Part shown: piece by piece, positions 36,275-47,930 of the stretch
How the letters are laid out: every line of letters begins with the position of its first letter
Numbering within the stretch: position 1 is the stretch's first letter
NCBI GenBank assembly: GCA_963942565.1
Contig: OZ012693.1
Location: 6,888,884-6,952,883 of the forward strand
DNA from: Maea johnstoni
Lineage: Eukaryota; Annelida; Polychaeta; Spionida; Magelonidae
Direction of reading: 5' to 3'
Length of the DNA: 64,000 nucleotides
The notes under the pieces: model-generated
Seen by the model: only the letters and a program-made list of their open reading frames with translations
Told to the model about the DNA's origin: nothing
Database searches by the model: none
Position numbers and translations under genes: made by a program

Positions 36275-36420
36275 TATCCTTGGTTCAATACCCCCATGGA
36301 GGTATGTGAGAAGGATGTCTATGACTTGGGATCAGTCTGACTTTTACTCAGTTTTCCTCAATATTGGTAACAAGATATTATTGATCTAAACTTAATAAGT
36401 GAGTAAAGGCGATGATAATT
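36275..36420 (+). mobile_element. SINE-like remnant
   Basis: TTGGTTCAATACCCCCATGG, CTATGACTTGGGATCAGTCT and CAGTTTTCCTCAATATTGG parallel the blocks at 11030-11155 (CTATGACTTGAGATCAGGCA and TTTTCCCTGG). It is a decayed relative of the same SINE. Confidence 0.35.
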
Positions 36421-37261
36421 CTAAGTCCTTTCAGCTGTTGATACAGATGGTGGCATTCAACAAATTTCTCCTTTGTGTTTTGAATAAAGGTTCCTAGATT
36501 TAAAATGCCATATTGGATTTCAGCTAAAACAAACCAGTGACCCTTATAAGATATGAATGCCTTTCAAGTTAAAACTATTTTACCACCTACCTGTCATCAT
36601 ACTTGATAATTTCGCTAATAAATGCTAAATCAATGAATTATAATCATGTTATTTACACATCCAGTCTGATGATGTTGATCACTTTATGTGTTAATGCAAA
36701 TACCTGCAAATATTATTGCACTGATATCTTACCTTATCAAAGCTGTCATTGCCTGACTTAATTACTCAAATTGTTTGCACTGACATTTGTTTACGGAATT
36801 CACTTTAGTGATGTTATTGCATAGAAGAAAGAAAAATGTGTTGACATATAGATAGAGAGAGATCACAGTTGGTGTTTTCTTTTGTACTTGTTTCAGTGGG
36901 TTATCACATTTTTGCTCAGGGTTCTAATTTAACTTCCCCCCACACAATCACAATTATTTTGCAAAGGGATTTCCATACCATTAGATCACCCTGACTTGTG
37001 GCGTCACTTAGATATATAGCTTGTGGGGGTCATCATATACATTTAACAGTCTATGCCCATACTGGTACAATAGTGCCCATCTTTTAAGGGTAATTCTGCC
37101 AGGCTATCTAGACTGGAAACAGTTCCCATCACTCATTCAGGGGCAATCAGTGCTACTAGGGTTAATGGGTTAATGAGTTTCGTTAGTCAACACAGTAGTC
37201 TGTGGCAGGGTAATATTTACACATGATTCTTGATAAACTCCTACTGTGTTGGTGATAGGAG

Positions 37262-37292
37262 CATTAGTTTGGACTCTGCGTCACATGACATC
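37262..37292 (+). promoter_or_regulatory. E-box/M-box palindrome before a mini-exon
   Basis: GTCACATGAC at 37280-37289 is a perfect palindromic E-box of the M-box/USF type, preceded by TGCG (TGCGTCA). It sits immediately before the ATG at 37293. Position and symmetry suggest a core regulatory site, but that is inference. Confidence 0.3.
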
Positions 37293-37308
37293 ATGGCTGG
37301 CACTGAGG
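37293..37308 (+). CDS. Candidate alternative first coding exon (MAGTE)
   Basis: ATG in strong context (A at -3, G at +4) encodes MAGTE plus one base G, then a consensus-like donor GTAGGT. It leaves in phase 1, as do all N-terminal exons of the PLC-like gene. Joined to 42387 the split codon G+AT gives Asp: MAGTED followed by VVLLSIKDMDNPP. An M-box palindrome lies 3 bp upstream. Such a short exon would produce an isoform lacking the long N-terminal region. So short a frame is weak evidence by itself. Confidence 0.35.
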
Positions 37309-37724
37309 GTAGGTTCACATAATTCTTTGTATTCTCATATGGGTTTGAGACTTGATTGGGGGTAAGTGGGTCTTCAAAACAAGTGGGGGACAGTAGGGGG
37401 TTATTCAAGACACAAGGGGTCAACTGTTAAAATATGTACATTTTGAAAGTTCAGAAATTGACCATATTGTATACATTAATTAAGGTAGCATGTATTGGCA
37501 CATGTTTATTATTATTAGGCTGTTGTGGCCGCAGTGCAGAGAAAGCCACCATGTGTGTATTGTCATTTATTTATTGGCGGTGAGTCTTCACATGGATTTT
37601 TTTCAAAGTCCCCCCAAAAAGGTGTGACATTTTTTCAGAAGGGACTGCAAGTTTTTTCCATATGAAAATAAAAATGCGCACATGAAAAGAGCTTTAGTAA
37701 GAACTTTGAATCTGGTGGGCCAAA

Positions 37725-38640
37725 ATGAACATTGTAGATAAACATTGTGGTATCTTTATTATAAATATACATAGTGGTATCAACATGGTTAAGAAGTATA
37801 TTGGTATCAACATGGTAAATAAACATGGTGGTATCGCCATGATAGATAAACATGATGGTATCAACATGGTAAATAAACATGGTGATATCAACATGGAAAA
37901 TAAACATGGTGGTATCAACATGGAAAATAAACATGGTGGTATCAACTTGGTAAATAAACATGGTGTTATCAACATGGAAAATAACCATGGTAATATCAAC
38001 ATGGTTAAGAAGTATGTTGATATCAACATGGTAAATAAACATGGTGGTATCGCCATGATAGATAAACATGATGGTATCAACATGGTAGATAAACATTGTG
38101 ATATCGACATGAAAAATAAACATGGTGGTATCAACATGGTAATAAATATGATAGTATCTTTATGAAATATAGACATGGGTATAATCATGGAAAATAAACA
38201 TATGCACAGAGTGGATATGCATGGTGGTATCAAAATGAAGAATTAACATGATGGTATAAACATGGTAAATAAACATGGTGGTATCAACATGACAAATAAT
38301 TATGGTGATATCAACATGGTAAATAAACATGGTGGTATCATTATGGTAAATGAACATGGTGGTATCAACATGAAAAATAAACATGGTAGTATCAACATGA
38401 AAAATAAACATGGTGGTATCAACATGGAAAATAAACATGGTAGTATCTTTATGAAAAAGAGACATTGTTGTATCATCATGGAAAATAAAAATTGTGATAT
38501 CATTATGGTAAATAAACATGGTGGTATCAACATTGAAAATAAACATGGTGGTATCAACATTGAAAATAAACATGGTGGTATCAACATGGAAAATAAACAT
38601 GGTGATATCAACATTGTGAATGGGCTTATCTTTCTGTAGC
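37725..38640. repeat. 27-bp minisatellite, about 33 units
   Basis: The unit AATAAACATGGTGGTATCAA plus CATGGAA is repeated head to tail for about 0.9 kb, with variants (ATGATAGAT, ATGGTAAAG, CATTGTGATATC). A 27-bp period is nine codons, so several frames on both strands stay open for 100-179 codons (for example NKHGGINME on + and TMFIFHVDT on -). No ordinary gene signals surround it. Two higher-order blocks, 37790-37880 and 38000-38090, are near-identical, showing block duplication inside the array. Confidence 0.9.
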
Positions 38641-38979
38641 TTCTATTTGCTCAGCCTTGTATTTATACAAATGAATGGCTGCCTTTGGCTGCAGAATGAT
38701 AGAAAGCATAAGTAATAGCTTTTAATGAAAGTTAGAATTAACAAATTATAATATTAATTTAGACTTTTTGATACAACATGCACTACCTTTGGATAAACAT
38801 GGCTGTGTAAAAATGGCAAATACATCACATGTGGTGGAGATTCCATATATCTTAATAACTGCTATTTGCTATTTGTCTGAACCAACACACACCAAACTAC
38901 TGGCTAATTCCCTTTTCCCTTGATAACATAGAATAGCTTAGGCCAACTGATCAAACAGCACATGTTTGCCTGTAGCTTA

Positions 38980-39300
38980 AGCCATTAATGCTCACATTAG
39001 TCAAAAGCTGCAGACTGACAATTTTGATGGAATCAAAAGCAAATGCAAGGAGTGTTATTTAGAACATAACACACAACTCTCCTAATATTTTGAAAATTCA
39101 TTCTTTATTCCTAAGTTATTGTAATCTTGCAGGCAAAGTAATCTTGCAGACAAAAGCAAGGAGAAATGTTATTCAGAACGTAACCAGCAACTCTCCTTTC
39201 AAATATTTTGTAAATTTATTCTTGATTCAAAAGTTATGGTCAAAAATATCATAGATCTAGCAACTATTTCTAGCAGAACTCAAGCATGAATGTGTTAATT
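38980..39300. mobile_element. TTAA MITE family B, duplicated copy
   Basis: Starts near AAGCCATTAATGCTCACATT and ends AAGCATGAATGTGTTAATT. The interior GCAAGGAG, CAACTCTCC, AATATTTTG and AARTTATTCT blocks appear twice, indicating internal duplication of about 120 bp. Confidence 0.5.
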
Positions 39301-39322
39301 AGCTGAGCTCTGGTTTAGCACC

Positions 39323-39323
<1 letters not shown>

Positions 39324-39390
<67 letters not shown>

Positions 39391-39500
39391 TAATAATAAT
39401 ACTCTTTATTTCACAAGGGTAACACAGTCAAATACAGGATTCGATTTTCACTGTGGCCCTCCGATTTAAGGATTATACTTGTCATGCTTCGGGCCACAGA
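39324..39500 (-). repeat. (AAT)n tail with possible LINE/SINE 3' end (reverse)
   Basis: About 65 bp of AAT repeat abuts ACTCTTTATTTCACAAGGGT. Read in reverse this is a retroposon-like 3' end, TTGTGAAATAAAGAGT followed by (ATT)n. The body extends perhaps to 39500 (ends in CAACTCTGTGGCCCGAAGC on the minus strand). No reverse transcriptase frame is present. Confidence 0.4.
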
Positions 39501-40756
39501 GTTGAAAATTGTTCCTCTAGGTAAAGTCTCTTGAATGTTGAGAGAGATGGTGCCATGTGTATGGCAGCTTATAAACACAGTATAATAATACCAAGTACAA
39601 ATATCAACCAGCTGTGATTAGTTTAACTCCTTCAAGCCCCTTCATTATCTTTTAGTTTCTGGCTATATGTCTATCATTCTGACCACCGCATGTGGTGAAT
39701 GTGTGTGTGTGTTATGATTCATTAAGCCTCTAGCTTATTATATTGAGAATATCCCCGAGACCACATGTTTGTCTGTATTGATTCAAGATGGTCCAGATTA
39801 GAGATAGTGGAAATATGTAAGGTCAGGCGGTCATAATTATGAACTATAAATATTTAAGCAGCCAATGGGGAGAGAGATAGCCATCTCTATGACATGCTCC
39901 AACTGGTGGTATTACTAGTAGTATATGCCTTTGGGCACTGCAGACATATGTACACACCCTGTGTGTATTACAATAGGAACAAGAACATTGCAAGATATTC
40001 TGCTCATCCTAAGCATAATTCACATGTTCAAGTACATGGAGTGAAGTGGAACAGCATTTTTACAAGAATTAGGCAAGTTGTTATATTCATAAACGTTTTT
40101 AGATATTTCACACATTATTGATATGAGACTGCTTCACTTTGGGTAGGGACATGGTTTGAAGTCTGAACAGGTTTTTTTTACCATAATTAGGCAAGTTACA
40201 TGCACTACAATAACCATGATAATTCCTGGTAGTCATTACTATCGTAGTAATAAGAATTTTATATAGGATTTAGTGATATTTGGGTATTCATGTTTTAAAG
40301 GTGTGGTGTTTTTAACCAAAACTTAAGAAATTAGAATAGTTCCTAAGTACAATAAAATTGGCATTTATGTGGTGTGAATTACAACTGAGAAAAAAACTTT
40401 TGAGAAACAACAGAAGATTTCATTGAGTGCCCCACACTTGAGTTTCTGAAGCATGCAAACCTCACACAAACTTTTACACATGAGTCCCATTCAAAAGTTT
40501 CTTGTGAGAAAATAAACGAAAAGACTTTTGAAGATTCTAACACATCATATAGCAATATTTTTCCATTAGATTCTTGTAGATTTTTAAGATATGCTTGCTG
40601 GTATTGTTAAATCCCTAAAGGCATCTTTGAATATGTATCTATGGCACACTTACTTCCCTGCTCTTATCATGTTATCACATGGGTGCCATGTATACTTATC
40701 TTTATTATGGTTTTTATGGCATTAATAAATACCAATCTCAGGTGTATTGCCCAGTA

Positions 40757-41166
40757 TTGACCCTAATGCTGCTGCTAGCTATTTTGGCCATTTCAAAATT
40801 ATGCATAAAACCTTGAAAAGGACTGAAACACTGCTTCATGGGTACTCATCTGAGAGTGCTCAGCGAGAGCTTTCCAATGAATACCAACATAACAGGTAGA
40901 CCAAATTGCTACAAGCCTGTGATATCTGGCTCTTTCACTGATCTGACCTGAGTTGATTTAACTCCAGGTTTAGTTCTGAATAAATCCTCAAGGGGGACAC
41001 ACTTGAGCTCTAGTCTGTATCACATATTTCAGTCAGAGCTCCTAGTATACGCAGTGCCATCTATCCACAAGGGAGGACATCTAAATATGGCCTGGGAGGC
41101 AGGCTACATAATAGGGTAAAGATGGTTTTCCAAAACCTTTGCGTTCTTGTGCTTTGGAAGGGTTAA
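40757..41166 (+). mobile_element. TTAA MITE family A, copy A12, interrupted
   Basis: Family A left part (40757-40897) and right end (41120-41166, ending GGAAGGGTTAA) are separated by about 220 bp of other DNA. Part of that DNA (41057-41109, AGTGCCATCTATCCAC and GGCCTGGGAGGCAGGCTA) is matched in inverted orientation at 41298-41354. The insertion is therefore part of a second, inverted-repeat structure. Confidence 0.6.
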
Positions 41167-41513
41167 GGTGAATTGGCCCATCTCAATGCAGCTGTATAGA
41201 GGAAGTAGCCTGATTAGCTCTATTTAATTTATCATCATAGTAAAGTATGTGACATTAGAGTAAGAGGGAAAGTCAATGTCCTAGCAGTGCTAGGTATAGC
41301 CTGCCTCCCAGGCCACATTTTGATGTCATGAACAGTGGGTAGATGGCACTGTGGTATGTTATAGTGGTTGGTTGAGAATATTTTACTGCACAGCACCCTT
41401 GTGTAGCAATCACTAAAATGATCATATTCTAGGCCAGATGCACCCATTATAATCACTGGTTTATATATGGTAGAGTAAAATATAATAACGTAGTAGCTAG
41501 ACTAGGCTTGGCA

Positions 41514-41721
41514 TTAGCCCACTCATGCCTAGAGCTCTCATTAACTGATTTATGCCTGGAGATTGGAATGAAGCATTTATTTGCAAACTATTTGAAGGAG
41601 AGTAGTAGATAGAGTTTTAATCTACAACTTACCTTCAAATATTTTCTTAATATTGCTTTTGTGAGAGAGATATCACCAATATGGTCAGGGGTTGTTGGCT
41701 GCTACAGGCATGAATGGGTTA
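41514..41721. mobile_element. TTAA MITE family B, copy
   Basis: CCCACTCATGCCTAGAGC at the left and GGCATGAATGGGTTAA at the right, with TTGAAGGAGAGTAGTAGATA and CTTCAAATATTTTC inside. It is full length. Confidence 0.65.
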
Positions 41722-41933
41722 AAAAGGGAAATCTGGATCTACAGTGCCAAAATCAATGGCATAGTTTTTTTGATTAGAGTATTTTTTTCAGAAAATGTCT
41801 GAAGAAGAAATGCTGGTCACATCCCAAAATACATTCAGCTTGATTCTATTTGTGAATTTATACCGTATTCACTATGTATTTTCAATAGTACATTAGGGTC
41901 ACCCGATACTTGTCAAGGAGATCTTCTGGCCGG

Positions 41934-42240
41934 GTCTTAGCCAGGATTTTTTAAATGCCTGTCCAAACAGCAATTCCAAAATTCTGCCTGTCCTGATTTA
42001 ACTACTAATCTACTTCAGTTCCATAAAATATCTATATTTAATAGCCTATTGTGTCAAAAAGGGCAATTTACACTTCAGTTATGTCCTAGATGATGGTTTG
42101 TTAATAGAACATTTGGTAATTACGCCCAAAAAGTCAAAATTGAAAATTCATTATGGAAATGTTTTCCTGTCCAAAAAAGGTTTTTGGAAACTACCTGTCC
42201 AAAAGATAGACAGGACTTGTCCGGGGTCAGTCCCTGTCTC
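41934..42240. mobile_element. MITE family D-like segment, copy 3
   Basis: Begins GGTCTTAGCCAGGATTTTT as at 19652. The interior has CTGTCC and TGTCC words, and the right edge is GACTTGTCCGGGGTCAG rather than the usual inverted end. It may be one-ended or diverged. Confidence 0.4.
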
Positions 42241-42386
42241 CAGGTGTTTATGAGTTAACTGTACGTAATCATGTGTTCAACCTCCAATAAGCAGACTCCT
42301 GACAGCTGGTAATTAATGAACTGTGGAATTGCAGTGGAAAGTAATTATTGATTCGTTGTATTTATAATGTTGTTACTTTGTTGCAG

Positions 42387-42437
42387 ATGTGGTGCTGCTC
42401 TCCATCAAGGATATGGACAACCCACCGGTCAGGAAAG
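42387..42437 (+). CDS. PLC-delta-like gene, candidate coding exon 4
   Basis: A 51-nt exon after TTTGTTGCAG and before donor GTGACA, phase 1 to phase 1. It encodes VVLLSIKDMDNPPVRK, with a GC-rich third-position pattern unlike the surrounding AT-rich DNA. I recognise no motif. It can receive any of the three phase-1 first exons or exon 3, so it is the likely common junction for alternative N termini. Next joined exon is 45676. Confidence 0.65.
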
Positions 42438-43224
42438 GTGACAAACACGTTCCTATCTAATACTCTCTATTAATAATATTTGAGGTGTTGTATGTTTAAT
42501 GCTTATTTCCTGTTTATTCCTATTTCAAATGCTGCTTTGATTAGTTTGAATGTTTCTATATACAGTCAGACCTTCTGAAGACCACATGTGGAAATTAATA
42601 ATTCTTATTTCTTTTGAGGGGTTATTATGAATAACCAAACAGCAAAAGTATGGTATTATTTAAGATATGTTATACCAGTACTGCTAATTGGTGTAAAATC
42701 ACCAAATCTGCTGCTTGGACATCTCTCCTGTACAAAGGCATCAGGAACTTTTTTTATTTGATAACATTAATACAGAAAAGGGAGATCCCTGGGAAGCAGG
42801 TTTTATGGTTAGAAAATATTGTTAAGACATGTATCATTTAATAAGACATTTTATCATAATTATTTTATCGAAAATTTTGATAATGCCAATCTCTATGTGT
42901 TGTTATGTACAGGTGGTCTTTTATGCAGGTTTGAATGTTATCTGCCTTGTTGCTTTGCTTCTACTAATTGAGGTTATGCTGCATAGAAAACCTGTTTCAA
43001 TATTGTCTATGCATAAACATGTACAGCTTTCAGATTTTCAATTACTAACACTTTGATGTGCAAGATGTATCTGAGCTTAGGGTACATGACTACATGCTTC
43101 CTGTAGATTGATCTTATAGTCCATATATCATGCCTGATGGTGGATTTATGGGATAAGGGGGGTAAAGAAACCAATATGAGTACAAGTACAACACAATTCA
43201 TATTAACATGTATTCAAGTTGCCA

Positions 43225-43290
43225 ACTCTCTATCCCCTCCCCTCCCCTCCCCTCCCCTACCTTGAAATATACCCCCCCCCCCCCCCCCCC
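43225..43290. repeat. CCCCT repeat and poly-C run
   Basis: CCCCTCCCCT repeats followed by a C run of about 20. A second, weaker CCCCTCCCC patch lies near 43370. It could form i-motif or G-quadruplex structures. Confidence 0.85.
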
Positions 43291-44853
43291 ATTCTCACAA
43301 AGCATGTATTTAAGTGTGTTTTTTTCATTTCTTTAGTCTTGGTTGGTTCCACTAAGACTCCAACCCTCCATCCCCTCCCCTACCTTTAAATATACCCTGT
43401 ATTCACAATTCCTTTAATACCAGACCCTGAGATCTCGCATTCAGATATGTATGAAAAAAATAACTCATTGTTCAGTATTTTATTCCGTAAGTGCTGTTTG
43501 TATTGCGTTTTCATATTCATTTTAAATTTGAATGATCAACCAAACTAATATGCAAGAGTAATAGATTTTTGACAATTGAACCAGTGCAAAGACTAACTTA
43601 GTGCAAGTGATTTACATAGTACATTTCATGGTACTTTTTAACATGCATGGTCATGGCAGCAATAACAATTAAACACTTGTTTACTTTAAGAAACTGGCTA
43701 TGGAGAGGGCTTGTCAATTTTATTATTTTTCTTTTCAAGCTAACTGAAATATAGTGCAGATTTTTTTAAAGTACAAATGATCATCTGTTTTTTTTTTCAA
43801 ATTTGAAATCAAAATTTGTTTTTGAAACTAAATTCTCAAACTATAGCCATTTTCCTCAGTGAGATATAGTATATTTAAAATGCATGTCTTTCACTTATAC
43901 CTGTGGGTGGTTTCCTCAGTTAACTCTTATCCTGTTTAACATATCATGATACTAATTACCTAAGTGAGCTCTAATGCATACATAGATAAACTACTGTTAT
44001 CTCAATAACCGCAATTGAGGTGAGCTTTCAAATATTACAAGTGGCCTTTTGTTTGACCTATCCCTATAACTTATATACTGTACACTTCTTAGATAATGTA
44101 GTCAGTGGATATTCTCCCTATTCTTCAGTCATTCTTGAATGGACTTTTAACTTGGTTATTTATACTTATCAGTTATAATGCACTGAGAAGATCCACTATA
44201 AATCACAAAATATTAACTTTTCTATCTAGATAAACATTATAATGGATACAGTGATGTTCACAAGTTAGGTATATTGTATTGGTCATAACTTAATGTCAAT
44301 ATATTGTCACGTTCAAATATATAAGAAAATTAAACTAAAATTATACAATTTAAGTCACTAAAGTTGTTCAATGTCAAACATGATAGAGAGTAATGAAATT
44401 AAAGGATTTATCGATTGGCTTCTTCTAATCAGTTACTTAAACCCTACTATAAGGTGAAGGTTCTTTTGCCAAAATAATTAATTTCAATATTGCCTATAAC
44501 TGAATATCTCACTTGATCAATGTCATTTAATTTATCATAATGTATGAAATAATCATTTAACTGATGTGGCATGATATGAGTTGTAATATGAATAATCTTA
44601 ATTATGATATGCTCTCACAGTATAATACTGATATGGTTCTGATTTTTTTGCATGATATGTGTATGTATTTGTGTGTACTTGTGTGTCCTTGTGTATTGTT
44701 TTCTGTAATAATGGCCGGTTAAGTGGTATTACCTATTTAATCAAATCACTAATTTTGCCAGTTTACATAGCCCAATGTGTTATAGGAGTGGCCTCATATC
44801 TGAGTGGTTTAGCACTGACTGCTTACTGGGCCTGTGCTGGTGACCATAAGGTC

Positions 44854-45009
44854 TTAACCCTTATGCTGCTGAAAGCTAATTTTGCTTATACAAAATGACA
44901 AAAAAAGCTGAAAAATGAGAGAGCTATCAGATGAATACCAACACGAAAGGGTTTAAATGGTTTTCAAAAAACTCAAAGACACAAAGTAGCCTAAGCATTA
45001 GAAGGTTAA
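44854..45009 (+). mobile_element. TTAA MITE family A, copy A13 (internally deleted)
   Basis: Starts TTAACCCTTATGCTGCTG and ends CATTAGAAGGTTAA. It is only 156 bp long, lacking about 55 bp in the middle around the CATCTGAGAGTACTC block. Confidence 0.75.
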
Positions 45010-45251
45010 GCGTTGCCATTGACTACTTGCAGTATCTCTCTCCATGCCCTGCCTACTTGTGAATCCTGACCAGGGCATGTGTCAAAGCTACCAGTGACTT
45101 CTTGTTTGGTGGAGGAACTTTGGTTTCCTCCACCACTTCCAAATGGCTAGTTACAAATTAGTTTACATAAGGGAGAAAAAGTGATTTATTCCAAATTTGA
45201 ATATGAATTTCAGTGTCTCAGCTTTGAAATATCCAGGGTTTGACTCTGGCT

Positions 45252-45415
45252 TTAACCCTTCGCTGTCAGCTAATTTGGCAAATATTATAAAATGATGCAA
45301 GAAACCTAAAAAATGGCTGAAACCCTGGCACATGGGTACTAATCTATGAGTACTTAACAAGAGCTATCCAATGAATACCAACCTGACAGGGTTTAGATGG
45401 ATTTCAAAAATCTTT
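45252..45415 (+). mobile_element. TTAA MITE family A, copy A14 (truncated)
   Basis: Starts TTAACCCTTCGCTGTCAGC and is cut at about 45415, where a TGTTTATGTTG-type repeat begins. Confidence 0.7.
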
Positions 45416-45660
45416 GTATATATGTTTGTTTGTATATACATGTTTTTGTTGTCGTTGTTGCCCATGTTTGTACAATTGTTTATGTTGACGATGTCTATGT
45501 TTGTACACATGCATGTGTGTTGACTGTGATGTTTATATTTGCTTATATACATGTTTATGTTGTTGCTGTTGTCTATGTTGTACACATGTTTGTTGACTGT
45601 GTTGTTTACGTTTGCTTAATATATAGATGTTTATGTTTACGTTGTTGTCCATGCTTGTTT
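45416..45660. repeat. Degenerate TGTTTATGTTG minisatellite
   Basis: Recurring TGTTTATGTTG, TGTTTGTACACATG and TTGTTGACTGTG words with an irregular period. Cys/Val-rich open frames here derive from it. It lies directly upstream of the coding exon at 45676. Confidence 0.6.
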
Positions 45661-45675
45661 CTAACCAATACACAG

Positions 45676-45783
45676 ATCCTAGTCCTCCACCACCACTGCA
45701 TCAAACCTCCATACGACATGCACAAAGTGACGACTTCTTACATAGGGAATCTACCGGATTCCGCTCATGGAGATCATCGGAAA
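45676..45783 (+). CDS. PLC-delta-like gene, candidate coding exon 5
   Basis: A 108-nt exon after AATACACAG and before consensus donor GTAAGA, phase 1 in and out. It encodes 36 residues starting DPSPPPPLHQ, followed by a Ser/Arg-rich part with HRESTGFRSWRSS. The proline run resembles an SH3 or profilin-type linear motif, and the RSW/RSS sites suit basophilic kinases; both are inference. A decayed duplicate of this exon lies about 185 bp downstream. The next exon starts the PH domain. Confidence 0.7.
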
Positions 45784-45889
45784 GTAAGACATTAATTTCC
45801 CATGCCTATAACTCCCTCATCTTTTCCCCTTCTCCTGTTAAGGTATCAACATCTTTACTTTTTATGGGTTATAATGTGTATTTCTTTCT

Positions 45890-46075
45890 ATTTTTTTAGT
45901 ATTACAAGGCTGTTAAAGAAGTTACATAGGAAATCTGAAGGACTTGGTTCATGGAGTAATGGTGAAAATATTCTGTTAAAGCTCTTCTGAAAATAAGATA
46001 TAAATTTTCCCTCCTCCCTTTACTTCCCTTTACTTCCTTTGAGAGTTTCATCAATATCTAGATTACTTATTTGGT
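45890..46075 (+). pseudogene. Decayed tandem duplicate of exon 5
   Basis: TTACATAGGAAATCTGAAGG and TTCATGGAG at 45922-45953 match TTACATAGGGAATCTACCGG and CTCATGGAG in exon 5, and the following intronic text (TAAGATATAAATTTTCCC, TTCATCAATATCTAG) also parallels the intron after exon 5. The proline-rich start is gone. The acceptor-like TTTTTTTAG gives a frame incompatible with phase 1, and the original donor position reads AATATT rather than GTAAGA. It therefore looks like a non-functional exon duplicate, though a GTGAAA donor is present 8 bp earlier. Confidence 0.45.
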
Positions 46076-46663
46076 TATTACAAATAGCCATAGGGCTTAA
46101 GTTAAGGTAAATGGCTGCTATGTAATGACAGAGTTGATATTGCATATTCCTCAGTTTTTCTTTGGTTAACTTGATTTTTTAATATTTTATGTATAAGTTT
46201 TTTGTTGCTTTGAGTGAAAGCAGTTAAAAGTTTTTTTCAATAGATTTATTATCAGCCATGTGTAAAATGGAATTTCTCACCAAGGTATTTACTTATAATT
46301 TCTTTTGAAATTTAAAGAAATTGCTTGCTTTTGCCCTATTTATATTAATTCATAAGACTTAATTTACTGCCTGATTTTAAAACTTATAGTATAATTCATT
46401 TATGTTCTCATACAGTGAAACCTTGTCATAGGTACAGGCTGAGACCTCAGGTGTTCTGATCTGCGTACCTGATATTTGTGATAATGACATGACCTGCATA
46501 TTTACCTGAGTCATAAATCACCTCTTTGTTGATATGAGTCATTTTGTATTGTTTTACAGGTAATGAGGAGTCACAGGTGTTCAGGTGTTGCTTCATTGTG
46601 TTCTGACACACCCCACATATAAAAATCTGCTTTGTTTTGCTGTTTCGAATATTAAGGGTGTAG

Positions 46664-46983
46664 AAGGGGTTCACCGAACTCCCTTTGATAATTCAAAGTG
46701 CTGAATAAGTGTGAATAATTGTCAGTTTTCTTAAGTTTTGCTTAAAACCATAAGGGTACATCTAACTGTCCTCATTCCATTCTGATTACATCTTCTACAC
46801 AGAGATCTTGGAAGGGATTCACCGAAGGGGTTCACCAAACTCCCTTTGATAATTCAAAATGCTGAATAAGTGTGAATAATTGTCACTTTTCTTTAGTTTT
46901 GCTTAAAACCATAAGGGTACATCTAGCTCCCCTCATTCCATTCAGATTATATCCTCTACACAGAGATCTTGGATCGGGCCCTT
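46664..46983 (+). repeat. 160-bp tandem duplication (two units)
   Basis: Both units carry AAGGGGTTCACCRAACTCCC, TTTGATAATTCAAARTGCTG, GTGTGAATAATTGTCA and ACCATAAGGGTACATCTA. The second begins at 46824. It is non-coding and intronic. Confidence 0.85.
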
Positions 46984-47462
46984 TTTTGTCTCTTAATTTA
47001 TATCATTTTATTAAATATTTATCCTTCATATTCATCAACTTGTCACTTTTCTTGAATGGTAAATGATACATTAAAAACAGTATACATTTGTTCCATTGCT
47101 ATAGGAGTAGGAGATATATTTTTCATTGGTAAAAAGTGTTGAATTGTCTTGTTTTGCGATTTGAGGTCTGGCCATTAAAAGTCTGAGTATCTAGTAGATT
47201 GAGGGTCACCCACTTTAAAGACCTCACTTGGTCAGTAAAACTAATTGGTGCTTGTCCAACCCTGTACAGGAGTTATCACTTATTATTCATCATTCACGTT
47301 TTAACTGATTACGTCTCATCATTTTGTTTTGGAGGAAATTTTGACAATAGTGAAAAAAATTTGATTTTTAGTTTTTACAGATGATTATCATTCCAGACTT
47401 GATTGACAATCTTATATTCATTATTTCTAGATGGAGAAATTACAGTCGATGGAAAGTCTTTC

Positions 47463-47674
47463 CTTCCCTCATGCTGCTGGCGGCTACTTTGGCCAATACA
47501 AAATGATGCAAAAATCCCCCAAAATGACTGAAACCCTGGCAATGGGGAACTCCTCTGAGAGAACTCAGCGAGCGCTTTCCAATGAATACCAACATGACAG
47601 GGTTTAGATGGTTTTCAAAAATCTTTGCATCCTTGTGTTTTGGACGAAAGTAGACTCAGCATTGGAGGGGTTAA
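47463..47674 (+). mobile_element. TTAA MITE family A, copy A15
   Basis: Starts CTTCCCTCATGCTGCTGGCG and ends GCATTGGAGGGGTTAA. It sits about 70 bp upstream of the PH-domain exon at 47742, inside the intron. Confidence 0.75.
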
Positions 47675-47741
47675 AGGATGGCATTTACAGTTTATCCCAT
47701 ACTCAAGCCTTGACTGACAATGTCTGTCTGTTATTTTGTAG

Positions 47742-47921
47742 ATGAGGAGGTTATGGAGCTGATGACCCAAGGGACCAGGTTCACGAAGGTCAGAGGCAAA
47801 GGATCCAAATATGAGCGCACGTTTGCCCTGGACAAAGACTGCGTTTCCTTCAGTTATGATGGCTCCACAAAGTCGGGCTTCCGAAAATCTTTAAGCAAGA
47901 AAAAGGGTGATATGAGTGAAG
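47742..47921 (+). CDS. PLC-delta-like gene, exon 6: PH domain, N-terminal half
   Basis: A 180-nt exon after TTATTTTGTAG and before donor GTAAGC, phase 1 in and out. It encodes EEVMELMTQGTRFTKVRGKG followed by SKYERTFALDKDCVSFSY and a Lys/Ser-rich stretch. It aligns with the start of PLC-delta PH domains (human PLCD1 [20 protein letters not shown]). The phosphoinositide-contacting basic residues are largely kept: K in FTKV, R in place of the second K, K for the Arg after the Trp, and R in YER. The Trp of PLCD1 is replaced by Ser. In PLC-delta this domain tethers the enzyme to PI(4,5)P2 in the plasma membrane. Recognition by motif and spacing is strong; the exact PLC subtype is not settled. Confidence 0.8.
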
Positions 47922-47927
47922 GTAAGC

Positions 47928-47930
<3 letters not shown>

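Noticed and set aside
37725-38640. CRISPR-like array
   Set aside because: The repeats are contiguous with no unique spacers, in an animal-type genome. It is a minisatellite.
44790-44853. tRNA-like stretch (CTGAGTGGTTTAGCAC)
   Set aside because: It resembles a tRNA A-box region but lacks a B box and a foldable acceptor stem. At most it is a SINE head.
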